From: JAGNKE01 sp965230245
GTDB taxonomy: Bacteria > Pseudomonadota > Alphaproteobacteria > Micavibrionales > Micavibrionaceae
DNA: 64,000 nt
NCBI GenBank assembly: GCA_965230245.1
Contig: OZ246000.1
Coordinates: 1,364,001-1,428,000 of the forward strand
Reading direction: 5' to 3'
Part shown: piece after piece, positions 24,580 to 32,200 of the stretch
Numbering within the stretch: the first letter of the stretch is position 1
Layout: each line of letters begins with the position of its first letter
Position numbers and translations under genes: made by a program
The notes under the pieces: model-generated
What the model was told of the DNA's origin: nothing
Seen by the model: the letters and a program-made list of their open reading frames with translations, nothing else
The model's database searches: none

Positions 24580-24918
24580 ATCTTTGTAATCCTGTATATT
24601 TTTAAAACTGTGCAAACCTTATTTTCTGTGGCGTTTTTGTCAATCATAAAAAACTACCCACAACGCTATCCCTCTATGAGCGTGGGTTACGCTGCTTTGC
24701 AGCACACATAAATTTGCATAAAGCCCCGAATCTGTGAGACTATTTTCCTCTGTGTGAAGGACTGGAAATACGGGCTGGTCCACGGGGAATTTTCCTAAAC
24801 TTCAAACATAAGATTTAGACCCCTTCAAACGCAGAAGGGCGTTAAGGCGTATTGGTTTCAAACGTCTTAAGCCGTGAAAGCATTTTGAAATTATTTATTT
24901 TTTATAAGGATAAAAATA
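24580..24918. other. Structured 339-bp intergenic region
   Basis: No coding frame is convincing. The region can fold: CCCCG near 24725 with CGGGG near 24783 encloses GGAC/GTCC, and CTGC-TTT-GCAG lies near 24692. The arrangement of a long closing stem around internal loops would fit a small RNA, but I cannot assign a family. The promoter and ribosome binding site (AAGGA) of the next gene must lie at its right end. Confidence 0.3.
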
Positions 24919-25227
24919 ATGAACGCATATGATGACCGCATAAGGAAGGAAATCCTCTATATCATTGAGGAAACAAGTTCCGCCTACCACTCGTTTTCGC
25001 AACACAGCTACATGAATGCCGACTTTGCCGATTTCGCATCCATGGCGCTGGGGCAATTCAGAAACGCCTTGCGCGATCCCGAACTCACCCGCGAAAAGCT
25101 TGAGCAAATCCTGCGAAAAGGAATGAAAAAGCATAAAGCCAATGACCCCGACGGAAGCTGGACACAATTCATGGCGTCTTATTTGTCGAAGGCAACAAAC
25201 ACAAACGCCGATACGGAAAACACCTGA
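24919..25227 (+). CDS. Small cytoplasmic protein of unknown function
   Basis: A 102-residue protein, predicted helical, with acidic and aromatic residues (YIIEETSSAYHSFSQHSYM) and a basic helix RNALRDPELTREKLEQILRKG. AAGGA is about 10 bp before the ATG. No membrane segment and no recognised domain. It lies upstream of the ribosomal protein operon but is separated from it by that operon's own promoter. Confidence 0.6.
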   Translation: MNAYDDRIRKEILYIIEETSSAYHSFSQHSYMNADFADFASMALGQFRNALRDPELTREKLEQILRKGMKKHKANDPDGSWTQFMASYLSKATNTNADTENT

Positions 25228-25283
25228 AAACGGCTTGTTTTGGGCTGTAACGGGCGCAAACACCGCGCCTGTAAACAAAAAAC

Positions 25284-25311
25284 TTGCATTCTTCCCTGAA
25301 AACCCTATATT
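25284..25311 (+). promoter_or_regulatory. Promoter of the rpsF operon
   Basis: TTGCAT (25284-25289), a 16-bp spacer and TATATT (25306-25311) form a good sigma-70-type promoter about 100 bp upstream of rpsF. Confidence 0.65.
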
Positions 25312-25330
25312 GCGCCCTACATAAAACCTC

Positions 25331-25353
25331 GCTGGCGGTAAATGCCCGTCAGC
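25331..25353 (+). promoter_or_regulatory. Hairpin in the rpsF leader
   Basis: GCTGGCGG (25331-25338) pairs with CCGTCAGC (25346-25353, one G-U wobble) around a 7-nt loop. S6 and S18 autoregulate their operon through a leader hairpin with a CCG motif in several bacteria, so this is a candidate S6:S18 site. Confidence 0.4.
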
Positions 25354-25418
25354 TTTGCTTTTAAGTCATCACGGCAAGGGGTCGTGAACTTGAATAGGCG
25401 TAACCAGGAGGAATGAAT

Positions 25419-25805
25419 ATGCCTTATTACGAAACCGTGTTTATCGCACGGCAGGAACTATCAGATGCACAGGTAAAAGACCTGACGGATCATTTCTGCA
25501 AAATCATCACAGACAACGGCGGAAAAATTCACAAGACCGAACAATGGGGTCTGAAAAACTTCGCTTACCGCATTAACAAGGCCCGTCGTGGTCACTACGT
25601 TCTGCTCGAAACAGATACGCCGGCACCGGCTTTGCTCGAGATGGAGCGTCAAATGCGCCTACACGAAGATGTCATTCGTTACATGTCTATCCGCGAGGAA
25701 GAACTGTCCGAAGGTCCGTCTGTGATCATGGACAAGGATAAAGGCAGCCGTGACGACAAGAAAAAGCCACGTAAAGACAACAAAGATGAGAAGGAGGCAG
25801 CATAA
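25419..25805 (+). CDS. rpsF: Ribosomal protein bS6
   Basis: A 128-residue small-subunit protein with the canonical start MPYYETVFIARQELS and the middle QWGLKNFAYRINKARRGHYVLLETD. It binds S18 in the 30S platform. I use the ATG at 25419, 7 bp from AGGAGG (25406-25411); the ATG six bases earlier is too close. The C-terminal tail is a charged Lys/Asp extension (DKGSRDDKKKPRKDNKDEK). The stop overlaps the rpsR start (TAATG). Confidence 0.97.
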   Translation: MPYYETVFIARQELSDAQVKDLTDHFCKIITDNGGKIHKTEQWGLKNFAYRINKARRGHYVLLETDTPAPALLEMERQMRLHEDVIRYMSIREEELSEGPSVIMDKDKGSRDDKKKPRKDNKDEKEAA

Positions 25806-26080
25806 TGGCCGTTTCAGATATCCCGACAGTAAAACGCCCGTTTTTTCGCCGCAAGAAAACATGCCCGTTTACAGGCCCGAATGCGCCGGAAATCGATTGG
25901 AAAGACGTAAAGCTATTGAACCGCTACATCTCGGAGCGCGGTAAAATCATCCCGAGCCGCATCACGGCCGTTTCTCAAAAGAAACAACGTGAACTGGCGA
26001 AGGCAATTAAAAGAGCCCGCTACATGGCGCTCTTGCCTTACGTTCGTAATGAAACAGACAGTGGCCCGGGCCGCCGTTAA
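25805..26080 (+). CDS. rpsR: Ribosomal protein bS18
   Basis: A 91-residue small-subunit protein; CPFTGPNAPEIDWKDVKLLNRYISERGKIIPSRITAVSQ is cut here into its signature parts KLLNRYISERGKI and RITAVSQKKQRELAKAIKRA. It partners S6. It overlaps rpsF by one base and precedes rplI by 20 bp, so all three are one operon. Confidence 0.97.
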   Translation: MAVSDIPTVKRPFFRRKKTCPFTGPNAPEIDWKDVKLLNRYISERGKIIPSRITAVSQKKQRELAKAIKRARYMALLPYVRNETDSGPGRR

Positions 26081-26100
26081 GAAAATTTGGAGACAAGATT

Positions 26101-26835
26101 ATGTCAGCAGCTACAAAAATCATTTTGCTGGAACGCGTTGATAATCTCGGTGAGATGGGAGAAGTCGTAAGCGTCAAGCCCGGTTTCGCAAGAAACTACC
26201 TCTTGCCGCAGAAAAAAGCATTGCGCGCCAGCAAGGAAAACATTGCATATTTCGAAGCCCAGAAAAAACAACTGGAAGCCGAGAATGAAAAACGCAAAGC
26301 CGAAGCGCAAAAAGTCGCAAACAAGATCGCAGATCTGAAAGTGCCTTTGATCCGTCAGGCATCCGAAGCAGGCCAGCTTTACGGTTCTGTTGCAGGCCGT
26401 GATATCGCCGAAGCGCTCACAGAGCAGTCTGGTGAAAAAATAGGCCGCGGTATGGTTATCGTGAATCAGAACTTCAAGACTCTCGGTCTGTTCCCTGTCG
26501 AAGTTGCGGTTCACCCGGAAGTCAAAGTTGAGATCACGATCAACATTGCCCGTTCCGAAGACGAAGCCAAGATTCAGGAAAAAACAGGTAAGGCTCTGAT
26601 CGAAGGTCAAGCCGACGAAGCACCAGCCGCAACTGAAGAAAAGGCACCTGAGGAAGATGCGTTGAAAGACGTTCTGGAAGAGGACGCTCTGGCGGCTCAG
26701 AAGGAAAAACAGGCCGCAGAAGCAAAAGCAAAAGAAGAAGCTGAAGCCAAAAAAGCCGAAGCGGAATCCGAGCAGGAAGCCGAAGCTGAAGAAGCGAAGG
26801 ACGAAGACACAGAAGAAAAGAAAGACGAGGCATAA
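26101..26835 (+). CDS. rplI: Ribosomal protein bL9, long acidic tail
   Basis: A 244-residue large-subunit protein. Residues 1-150 are a standard L9: ILLERVDNLGEMGEVVSVKPGFARNYLLP, linker helix, and C-domain (LGLFPVEVAVHPEVKVEI). Residues after about 160 form a low-complexity Ala/Glu/Lys extension (EKAPEEDALKDVLEEDALAAQ, then AEAKKAEAESEQEAEAEE), making it almost 100 residues longer than the usual 148-150. Alphaproteobacterial L9 often has a tail of some length; this one is at the long end. GGAG lies 8 bp before the ATG. Confidence 0.95.
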   Translation: MSAATKIILLERVDNLGEMGEVVSVKPGFARNYLLPQKKALRASKENIAYFEAQKKQLEAENEKRKAEAQKVANKIADLKVPLIRQASEAGQLYGSVAGRDIAEALTEQSGEKIGRGMVIVNQNFKTLGLFPVEVAVHPEVKVEITINIARSEDEAKIQEKTGKALIEGQADEAPAATEEKAPEEDALKDVLEEDALAAQKEKQAAEAKAKEEAEAKKAEAESEQEAEAEEAKDEDTEEKKDEA

Positions 26836-26890
26836 GCGCACGCCCGAGGGCATCGTTCTATCCCCGCTATTCACAATGCGAATAAGATTG

Positions 26891-26930
26891 GAAGCTAGCG
26901 AATGCAATCTGCCTTTGCTAGCTTCTTTTT
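26891..26930 (+). terminator. Intrinsic terminator abutting dnaB
   Basis: GAAGCTAGC (26891-26899) pairs with GCTAGCTTC (26917-26925), followed by T5 that touches the dnaB ATG at 26931. It ends the rpsF operon and occupies the dnaB translation start region. Confidence 0.75.
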
Positions 26931-28427
26931 ATGAGTTTAGATCTACTTCTCGATAATAATTCCACGCAAAATTCACAAAGCCAAAAGGAGCAGTCCTCCG
27001 GCTTGAATTACCGTGTTTTGCCCCACAATCAGGAAGCCGAACAAGGCCTGCTGGGGGTACTGCTGATTGATAACCGCACACTTGAAAAGGTCAGCGACAT
27101 TCTGGAGCCGGAACACTTTTTCATTCCCGCGCACCAGCGCATTTACCGTGCAATCGTAATGCTTGTCGAACGTGGACAGGAAGCGTCTCCGACAACATTA
27201 AAAAACTATTTCGAAAAAGATGACGATTTGAAAGATGTCGGCGGAGCGGAATACCTCGCTGATCTGGCCTCCAGTGTTGTCAGTATCGTGAACGCGGCCG
27301 ACTACGCGAATTTAATTTATGATTTATTTCTGCGCCGTGAATTGATCGCGCTCGGGGAGGACATCGTAAATGAATCATACGATCACAATCTCGAAAGCGA
27401 TGCGCGCAATACGATCGAGGTAACGGAATCCAAACTGTTCTCCCTCGCCGAAAGCGGCCAGATGCAGGGCGGCTTCGTCACATTGAAAGACTCTGTAAAC
27501 GTGGCCATCGATATGGCACAAAAGGCATTCCAGACCGATGGAAATGTTACAGGCGTCACAACCGGCCTGACCGATATGGATAAACTTCTTGGCGGCTTAC
27601 AACCGTCCGACTTGCTGATCCTTGCCGGACGCCCGTCAATGGGCAAAACCGCTCTGGCTACAAATCTTGCTTACAACGCGGCCAAGGCATATGCCGAGAG
27701 CGGCGGGGAGCAGGGCGCAGTCGTCGGTTTCTACTCGCTCGAAATGTCATCCGACCAACTAGCCACACGTATTCTGGCAGACTGTTCCAACATTTCCGGC
27801 GACGCGATCCGGAAAGGAAATGTAAAACAGGAAGATTTTCGCGCCTTTGTCGAAGCGAGCCAGAAACTCTCACAAGTCCCGCTTTATATTGACGATACGC
27901 CTGCGCTTTCAATTGGCGCGGTCAGAACCCGCGCCCGCCGTTTGAAGCGCCAGCATGGACTGTCCATGCTGGTGGTCGACTACCTCCAGCTGTTGCGTGG
28001 TACAGGCTCGAAACAGGGGATGGATAACCGCGTTCAGGAAATTTCAGAAATTACCCGTGGTCTGAAAGCCATCGCCAAGGAACTGAACATCCCCGTTCTG
28101 GCTCTCTCGCAGCTTTCGCGTGCGGTCGAGCAGCGTGAGGACAAGCGCCCAATGCTCTCCGACTTGCGTGAATCAGGGTCGATTGAACAGGATGCGGACG
28201 TTGTCATGTTCGTCTACCGCGAAGAATATTACCTCTCGCGTGCCGAGCCTGAACCGGGTACGGAAAAACACATGCAGTGGCAGGAAAAAATGGAAACGGC
28301 TCATAACATCGGCGAATGTATTGTTGCCAAACAGCGCCATGGTCCGATCGGTTCCGTTCGAATGCACTTTGACGGACACCTCACACGTTTCCGCGATTTG
28401 GATACGATACACAAAAACACCTATTAA
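26931..28427 (+). CDS. dnaB: Replicative DNA helicase
   Basis: A 498-residue hexameric helicase. The N-terminal domain (LPHNQEAEQGLLGVLLID) binds primase, and the RecA-like domain has Walker A GRPSMGKTALA (about 233-243), VVDYLQLLRG (Walker B) and the arginine-finger region LSQLSRAVEQREDKRPMLSDLRESG. The order rpsF-rpsR-rplI-dnaB is conserved in alphaproteobacteria. The ATG has no Shine-Dalgarno sequence: the preceding bases are a terminator hairpin and its T run. Confidence 0.97.
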   Translation: MSLDLLLDNNSTQNSQSQKEQSSGLNYRVLPHNQEAEQGLLGVLLIDNRTLEKVSDILEPEHFFIPAHQRIYRAIVMLVERGQEASPTTLKNYFEKDDDLKDVGGAEYLADLASSVVSIVNAADYANLIYDLFLRRELIALGEDIVNESYDHNLESDARNTIEVTESKLFSLAESGQMQGGFVTLKDSVNVAIDMAQKAFQTDGNVTGVTTGLTDMDKLLGGLQPSDLLILAGRPSMGKTALATNLAYNAAKAYAESGGEQGAVVGFYSLEMSSDQLATRILADCSNISGDAIRKGNVKQEDFRAFVEASQKLSQVPLYIDDTPALSIGAVRTRARRLKRQHGLSMLVVDYLQLLRGTGSKQGMDNRVQEISEITRGLKAIAKELNIPVLALSQLSRAVEQREDKRPMLSDLRESGSIEQDADVVMFVYREEYYLSRAEPEPGTEKHMQWQEKMETAHNIGECIVAKQRHGPIGSVRMHFDGHLTRFRDLDTIHKNTY

Positions 28428-28435
28428 GGGGTATT

Positions 28436-29536
28436 ATGTGCGCCCTCAGCGGTCATTTAACAATCAATCTTAAGGCACTGGCAGATAACTATAAACTGCT
28501 CGACAACCGTTCTTCTTCATCTGTTGAAACAGGCGCAGCAGTCAAGGCAAGCGCTTATGGTACGGGGATCACCGAGGCCGCGCCAGCACTATATGAGGCA
28601 GGCTGCCGTACGTTCTTTGTTGCAACATTGGGCGAAGCCGCCGCGCTCCATGATCTGATACCCGAAGCCACCATCGCCGTGCTGAACGGCTTTGATCCGT
28701 CGCTAAAAACGGATTACAAGGCTGGAAACTTCATTCCTGTTCTCAATGCATTGAAAGATATAGAAGAATACGCCGCGTACTCTAAATCAGAAGGCATGAA
28801 AATGCCCGCGTTCCTTCATTTCGATACGGGCATGAACCGTCTCGGGCTGCAAAAAAATGAAACTGAAAAACTGATACAGAACAAGGGTATATTGGACACT
28901 TTCGAAATCAAGGGGATTATGAGCCATTTTGTCGCCTCCGATGAAAAGGGGCACCCCCTGAACGACCAACAATTTAAAACTTTCAAAGCAATAACGCAGA
29001 ACTTTCAAGGTGTTACAGCCTCTCTTTGCAATTCGTCCGGAATTTTCCGCTCTAAGGAGTATCACTTTGATTTAACACGCCCCGGCGTTGCGCTATACGG
29101 GGCAAACCCGACTCCCGAAACCGAAAATCCGATGTACCGTGTCGTAAATCTTGATGTGCCTGCACTCCAGATCAGAAAGGCCGAGGCGGGTGATACGGCG
29201 GGGTATAACGCAACGCATCGATTCGAGAAAGAAGAGATGCTCGTTGTCGTCTCGCTCGGATATGCGGATGGTTTTTTACGGTCTTTGAGCGGTAAGGGTA
29301 AGCTTTTTTGGAAGGGCTACGAACTACCGATCCGTGGTCGTGTCTCAATGGATCTGACGATTTGTTCTCTCGCAAATGTACCCGAGGACGAATATCCGAC
29401 AGCAGGAGACCATATCGAAGTTCTGGGAGAGAACCAAAGCGTTGATGACCTTGCCAAAGATGCAGGAACGATCGGCTATGAAATTCTGACCTCGCTCGGC
29501 CCGCGCTACACCCGCACCTATATCAGAGAAGATTAG
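28436..29536 (+). CDS. alr: Alanine racemase
   Basis: A 366-residue PLP enzyme that makes D-alanine for peptidoglycan. PLP-lysine is Lys37 in AAVKASAYGTG; the usual motif is VKANAYGHG, so Asn and His are replaced by Ser and Thr. The catalytic Tyr is in SLGYADGF (about 274), Arg in TRPGVALYGANP and SMD in GRVSMDLT are typical. AAGGGG lies 6 bp before the ATG, 8 bp after dnaB. The altered PLP loop may affect rate but not identity. Confidence 0.92.
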   Translation: MCALSGHLTINLKALADNYKLLDNRSSSSVETGAAVKASAYGTGITEAAPALYEAGCRTFFVATLGEAAALHDLIPEATIAVLNGFDPSLKTDYKAGNFIPVLNALKDIEEYAAYSKSEGMKMPAFLHFDTGMNRLGLQKNETEKLIQNKGILDTFEIKGIMSHFVASDEKGHPLNDQQFKTFKAITQNFQGVTASLCNSSGIFRSKEYHFDLTRPGVALYGANPTPETENPMYRVVNLDVPALQIRKAEAGDTAGYNATHRFEKEEMLVVVSLGYADGFLRSLSGKGKLFWKGYELPIRGRVSMDLTICSLANVPEDEYPTAGDHIEVLGENQSVDDLAKDAGTIGYEILTSLGPRYTRTYIRED

Positions 29537-29547
29537 AAAGAAGAAAA

Positions 29548-30216
29548 CTAAACCAGTTGCATCTCGGGGGGAAGGTCATCATCCGAGAGCGGCGCATACT
29601 GCGTGTAAAGCTCAGGCGGGAGGCGGTAATCCCACCATTCTTGCGGCAATAAAAACAATGGAATATTCGCTGCCGCTGCGCCCGAAACCATGACATCATC
29701 GAGCATGCGTCTATTCTCCGTAACCTCTGGCATCTGGGCGTATTCTCGGTGCGCCGGATTCCCCGCGACCGTAGGATCCTCTGCCAGAAAATCAAACGGT
29801 GTTCCGAAATCCAGCTCTTCGCCGTTTTCATCCCGCAAACTGACATCAACAGCCATCGCGCGCGGATGCCCGCCTTCACCGGGATTGGAAAGAAGCTGCG
29901 GCTCCTTTTCCAGCCAGTGCGGGTTCTTCTTTACAACCTCTGTTTCAAGCATTTTTGCCTGCGCCGTACTCGTCCGCAGCCCGTCATATAAGACAAGCGT
30001 GAGCCCATAGCGTTCATGCGCAAGATTGGCAGCATGAAAAATCACATCCGCGAGCATCTCATGAAGCCAGAATTTAGCGTTCGATCGGTAAATAGCCTCT
30101 CCGAACAAGTAGTTATCAGGCTTTGCATAAGCAAGATCGACGACGTACGGATACGCACCGCAATAATCGTCCATGCACAGCAATGCATCGGGATCAATTT
30201 TCTTAAAACTGCTCAT
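29548..30216 (-). CDS. D-alanyl-D-alanine dipeptidase-like (M15 family)
   Basis: A 222-residue protein of the VanX/DdpX group. LTLVLYDGLRTSTAQ and the zinc-site GGHPRAMAVDVSL (His, Asp) match the family. The third zinc ligand region reads PQEWWDYRLP where VanX has EWWHF/Y: the His ligand is replaced by Asp. There is no signal peptide, in line with a cytoplasmic dipeptidase. It faces alr tail-to-tail, so both genes at this point act in D-alanine metabolism. Its activity is uncertain because of the substituted ligand. Confidence 0.8.
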   Translation of the reverse strand: MSSFKKIDPDALLCMDDYCGAYPYVVDLAYAKPDNYLFGEAIYRSNAKFWLHEMLADVIFHAANLAHERYGLTLVLYDGLRTSTAQAKMLETEVVKKNPHWLEKEPQLLSNPGEGGHPRAMAVDVSLRDENGEELDFGTPFDFLAEDPTVAGNPAHREYAQMPEVTENRRMLDDVMVSGAAAANIPLFLLPQEWWDYRLPPELYTQYAPLSDDDLPPEMQLV

Positions 30217-30414
30217 CCTTTAATTATACACCAAACGCTATGCGTTTATCCCGTTGAAAAATAACCTTTTTTATTGCATCGCAGCATCATGTAAACTTGC
30301 CGCTGGACGTTAAAAGACTTTTGTTTTAGTGTTTGCCGCTGGTAGGAAAACATTTTTCCGAAAATAACTTCAAGTGCAAATCAAAGAAAACGACGCGAAC
30401 CGAACGGGCAGGAT

Positions 30415-31254
30415 ATGCAGGCACAAACAGGTGATAAAATTCAGGCGGCAGAGAAAAAAACCGCGAACCCGATTACGCACCTTCTTGATTTACTACAGTT
30501 TATTGGCGGCAGTCTTTTAGGGTTTCTGGCCGCAATCGGCCGTTTGTCAGCATTTGTCGGCCGTTCCATTCTGCACTGTATTACGCCGCCGTTTTTTCCC
30601 TCTCAACTTGCACGCCAGATCATTGATATCGGCTACTATTCCTTGCCCGTTGTCGGTATGACGGCGCTCTTTACGGGGATGGTGCTGGCGTTGCAGTCCT
30701 ACACGGGGTTCACAAGATTTAATGCCGAGGGGGCAATCGCAGGTGTGGTCGTGCTCTCTATTACGCGCGAGCTTGCGCCCGTTCTGGCCGGCCTCATGGT
30801 CGCCGGACGTGTCGGTGCGGCCATCGCCGCTGAAATCGGAACGATGCGCGTGACCGAGCAAATCGATGCGCTCAAAACACTCTCCGTCAATCCGTTCAAA
30901 TACCTGATCGCGCCGCGTGTGATTGCCGGAACGCTTATGCTGCCGCTTTTGGTCTTGATCGGCGATGTCATCGGCGTTTTCGGCGGTTATATCGTGGCCA
31001 TTTATTCTCTGGGCTTCAGCCCCGCAAATTACCTGATCCAGACATGGGACGTTCTGGAATATATGGATGTCATGTCCGGTCTTTATAAAGCCGCGGCCTT
31101 CGGATTCATTGTCTCTATCATGGGATGCTACCACGGCTTCAATTCACAGCGCGGGGCGCAGGGCGTCGGTGCGGCCACCACAAATGCGGTTGTCTCCGCC
31201 TCGATATTGATTTTGATCTTTAACTATGTCCTGACACAGGTATTCTTCTCATGA
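30415..31254 (+). CDS. mlaE: MlaE-family ABC permease
   Basis: A 279-residue inner-membrane permease of the phospholipid/lipid transport ABC systems (Mla, Mce, Tgd). About five helices; the signatures are ALFTGMVLALQSYTGF, RELAPVLAGLMVAGRVGAA and IAAEIGTMRVTEQIDALKTL. It works with the downstream ATPase (4-bp overlap) to move glycerophospholipids between the membranes. The usual mlaD (MCE) and mlaC genes are not in this window, so the substrate-binding parts must be elsewhere. CAGGA lies close to the ATG. Confidence 0.93.
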   Translation: MQAQTGDKIQAAEKKTANPITHLLDLLQFIGGSLLGFLAAIGRLSAFVGRSILHCITPPFFPSQLARQIIDIGYYSLPVVGMTALFTGMVLALQSYTGFTRFNAEGAIAGVVVLSITRELAPVLAGLMVAGRVGAAIAAEIGTMRVTEQIDALKTLSVNPFKYLIAPRVIAGTLMLPLLVLIGDVIGVFGGYIVAIYSLGFSPANYLIQTWDVLEYMDVMSGLYKAAAFGFIVSIMGCYHGFNSQRGAQGVGAATTNAVVSASILILIFNYVLTQVFFS

Positions 31255-32081
31255 CAACAGCGGGAGCAACAGTGAAACAGGAAGACCCAAAACCTGCAGC
31301 GCAAAGTGAAAAAGCAGCCAACAAGCTGGAGCTTCGCGACGTTTGCAAGTCTTTCGGGAACAATCACATCCTGAGAAATCTGAACCTCGATGTCCCGCGC
31401 GGCGAGTCAACGGTGGTCATCGGTGGATCAGGTACGGGTAAATCAGTCATGCTTAAATGCGTACTGGGTCTGCTCACACCGGATAGCGGCTCTATTCTCG
31501 TCGACGGTAAGGAAAGCATCGGCATTGATGCGGGCGATCGTGACGAGCTGATGCACCAGTTCGGAATGCTTTTTCAGGGCGGCGCACTCTTCGACTCTCT
31601 CAAAATTTGGGAAAACGTGGCCTTCGGTCTCATCCACGGCCAGCGCATGAGCAAAAAGGACGCACATGACATAGCGATCGAAAAAATCCGCGCTGTGGGT
31701 CTGCGCTCTGAAGTAGGGGAACGCTACCCTGCTGAACTCTCCGGCGGGATGCAAAAACGAGTCAGTCTGGCGCGCGCGATCGCAACCAATCCTGAAATCA
31801 TTTTCTTTGATGAGCCGACAACAGGCCTTGATCCGATCATGGCCGATGTCATCAATGAATTGATTGTCGAAACGGTCAAGGGACTTGGCGCAACAGCCCT
31901 CAGCATCACCCATGATATGTCATCGGTCAGAAAAATTGCCGATCACGTTGCGATGATTTACCATGGAGAGATCATCTGGTGCGGCCCCGTCGACAAGCTC
32001 GATAATTCAGGAAACCCCTATATTGACCAGTTTATTTATGGCCGTGCCGAAGGCCCGATAACCACTGAGAACAAAGTCTGA
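31251..32081 (+). CDS. mlaF: MlaF-family ABC ATPase
   Basis: A 276-residue ATP-binding subunit with Walker A GGSGTGKSVMLK, Q-loop FGMLFQGGALFDS, signature ELSGGMQKRVSLARA and Walker B IIFFDEPTTGLDP. GGALFDSL after the Q-loop is typical of MlaF. An N-terminal extension of about 25 polar residues precedes the domain. ATGA overlap with mlaE shows coupling. Confidence 0.94.
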   Translation: MTTAGATVKQEDPKPAAQSEKAANKLELRDVCKSFGNNHILRNLNLDVPRGESTVVIGGSGTGKSVMLKCVLGLLTPDSGSILVDGKESIGIDAGDRDELMHQFGMLFQGGALFDSLKIWENVAFGLIHGQRMSKKDAHDIAIEKIRAVGLRSEVGERYPAELSGGMQKRVSLARAIATNPEIIFFDEPTTGLDPIMADVINELIVETVKGLGATALSITHDMSSVRKIADHVAMIYHGEIIWCGPVDKLDNSGNPYIDQFIYGRAEGPITTENKV

Positions 32082-32200
32082 GTTTATTTTTCATATTTCC
32101 TTTTTAAAAAAGGGTGTGCTAAAACCTCGAATTTGGTAAGTTTGCCCTTGGGAAAACCGCAACGCACATGCTGCAAGCCATTTTGTATTAAGACTGAACA

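Noticed and set aside
26104..26907. 267-residue Phe-rich minus-strand frame over rplI
   Set aside because: Product of the low-complexity rplI tail read backwards.
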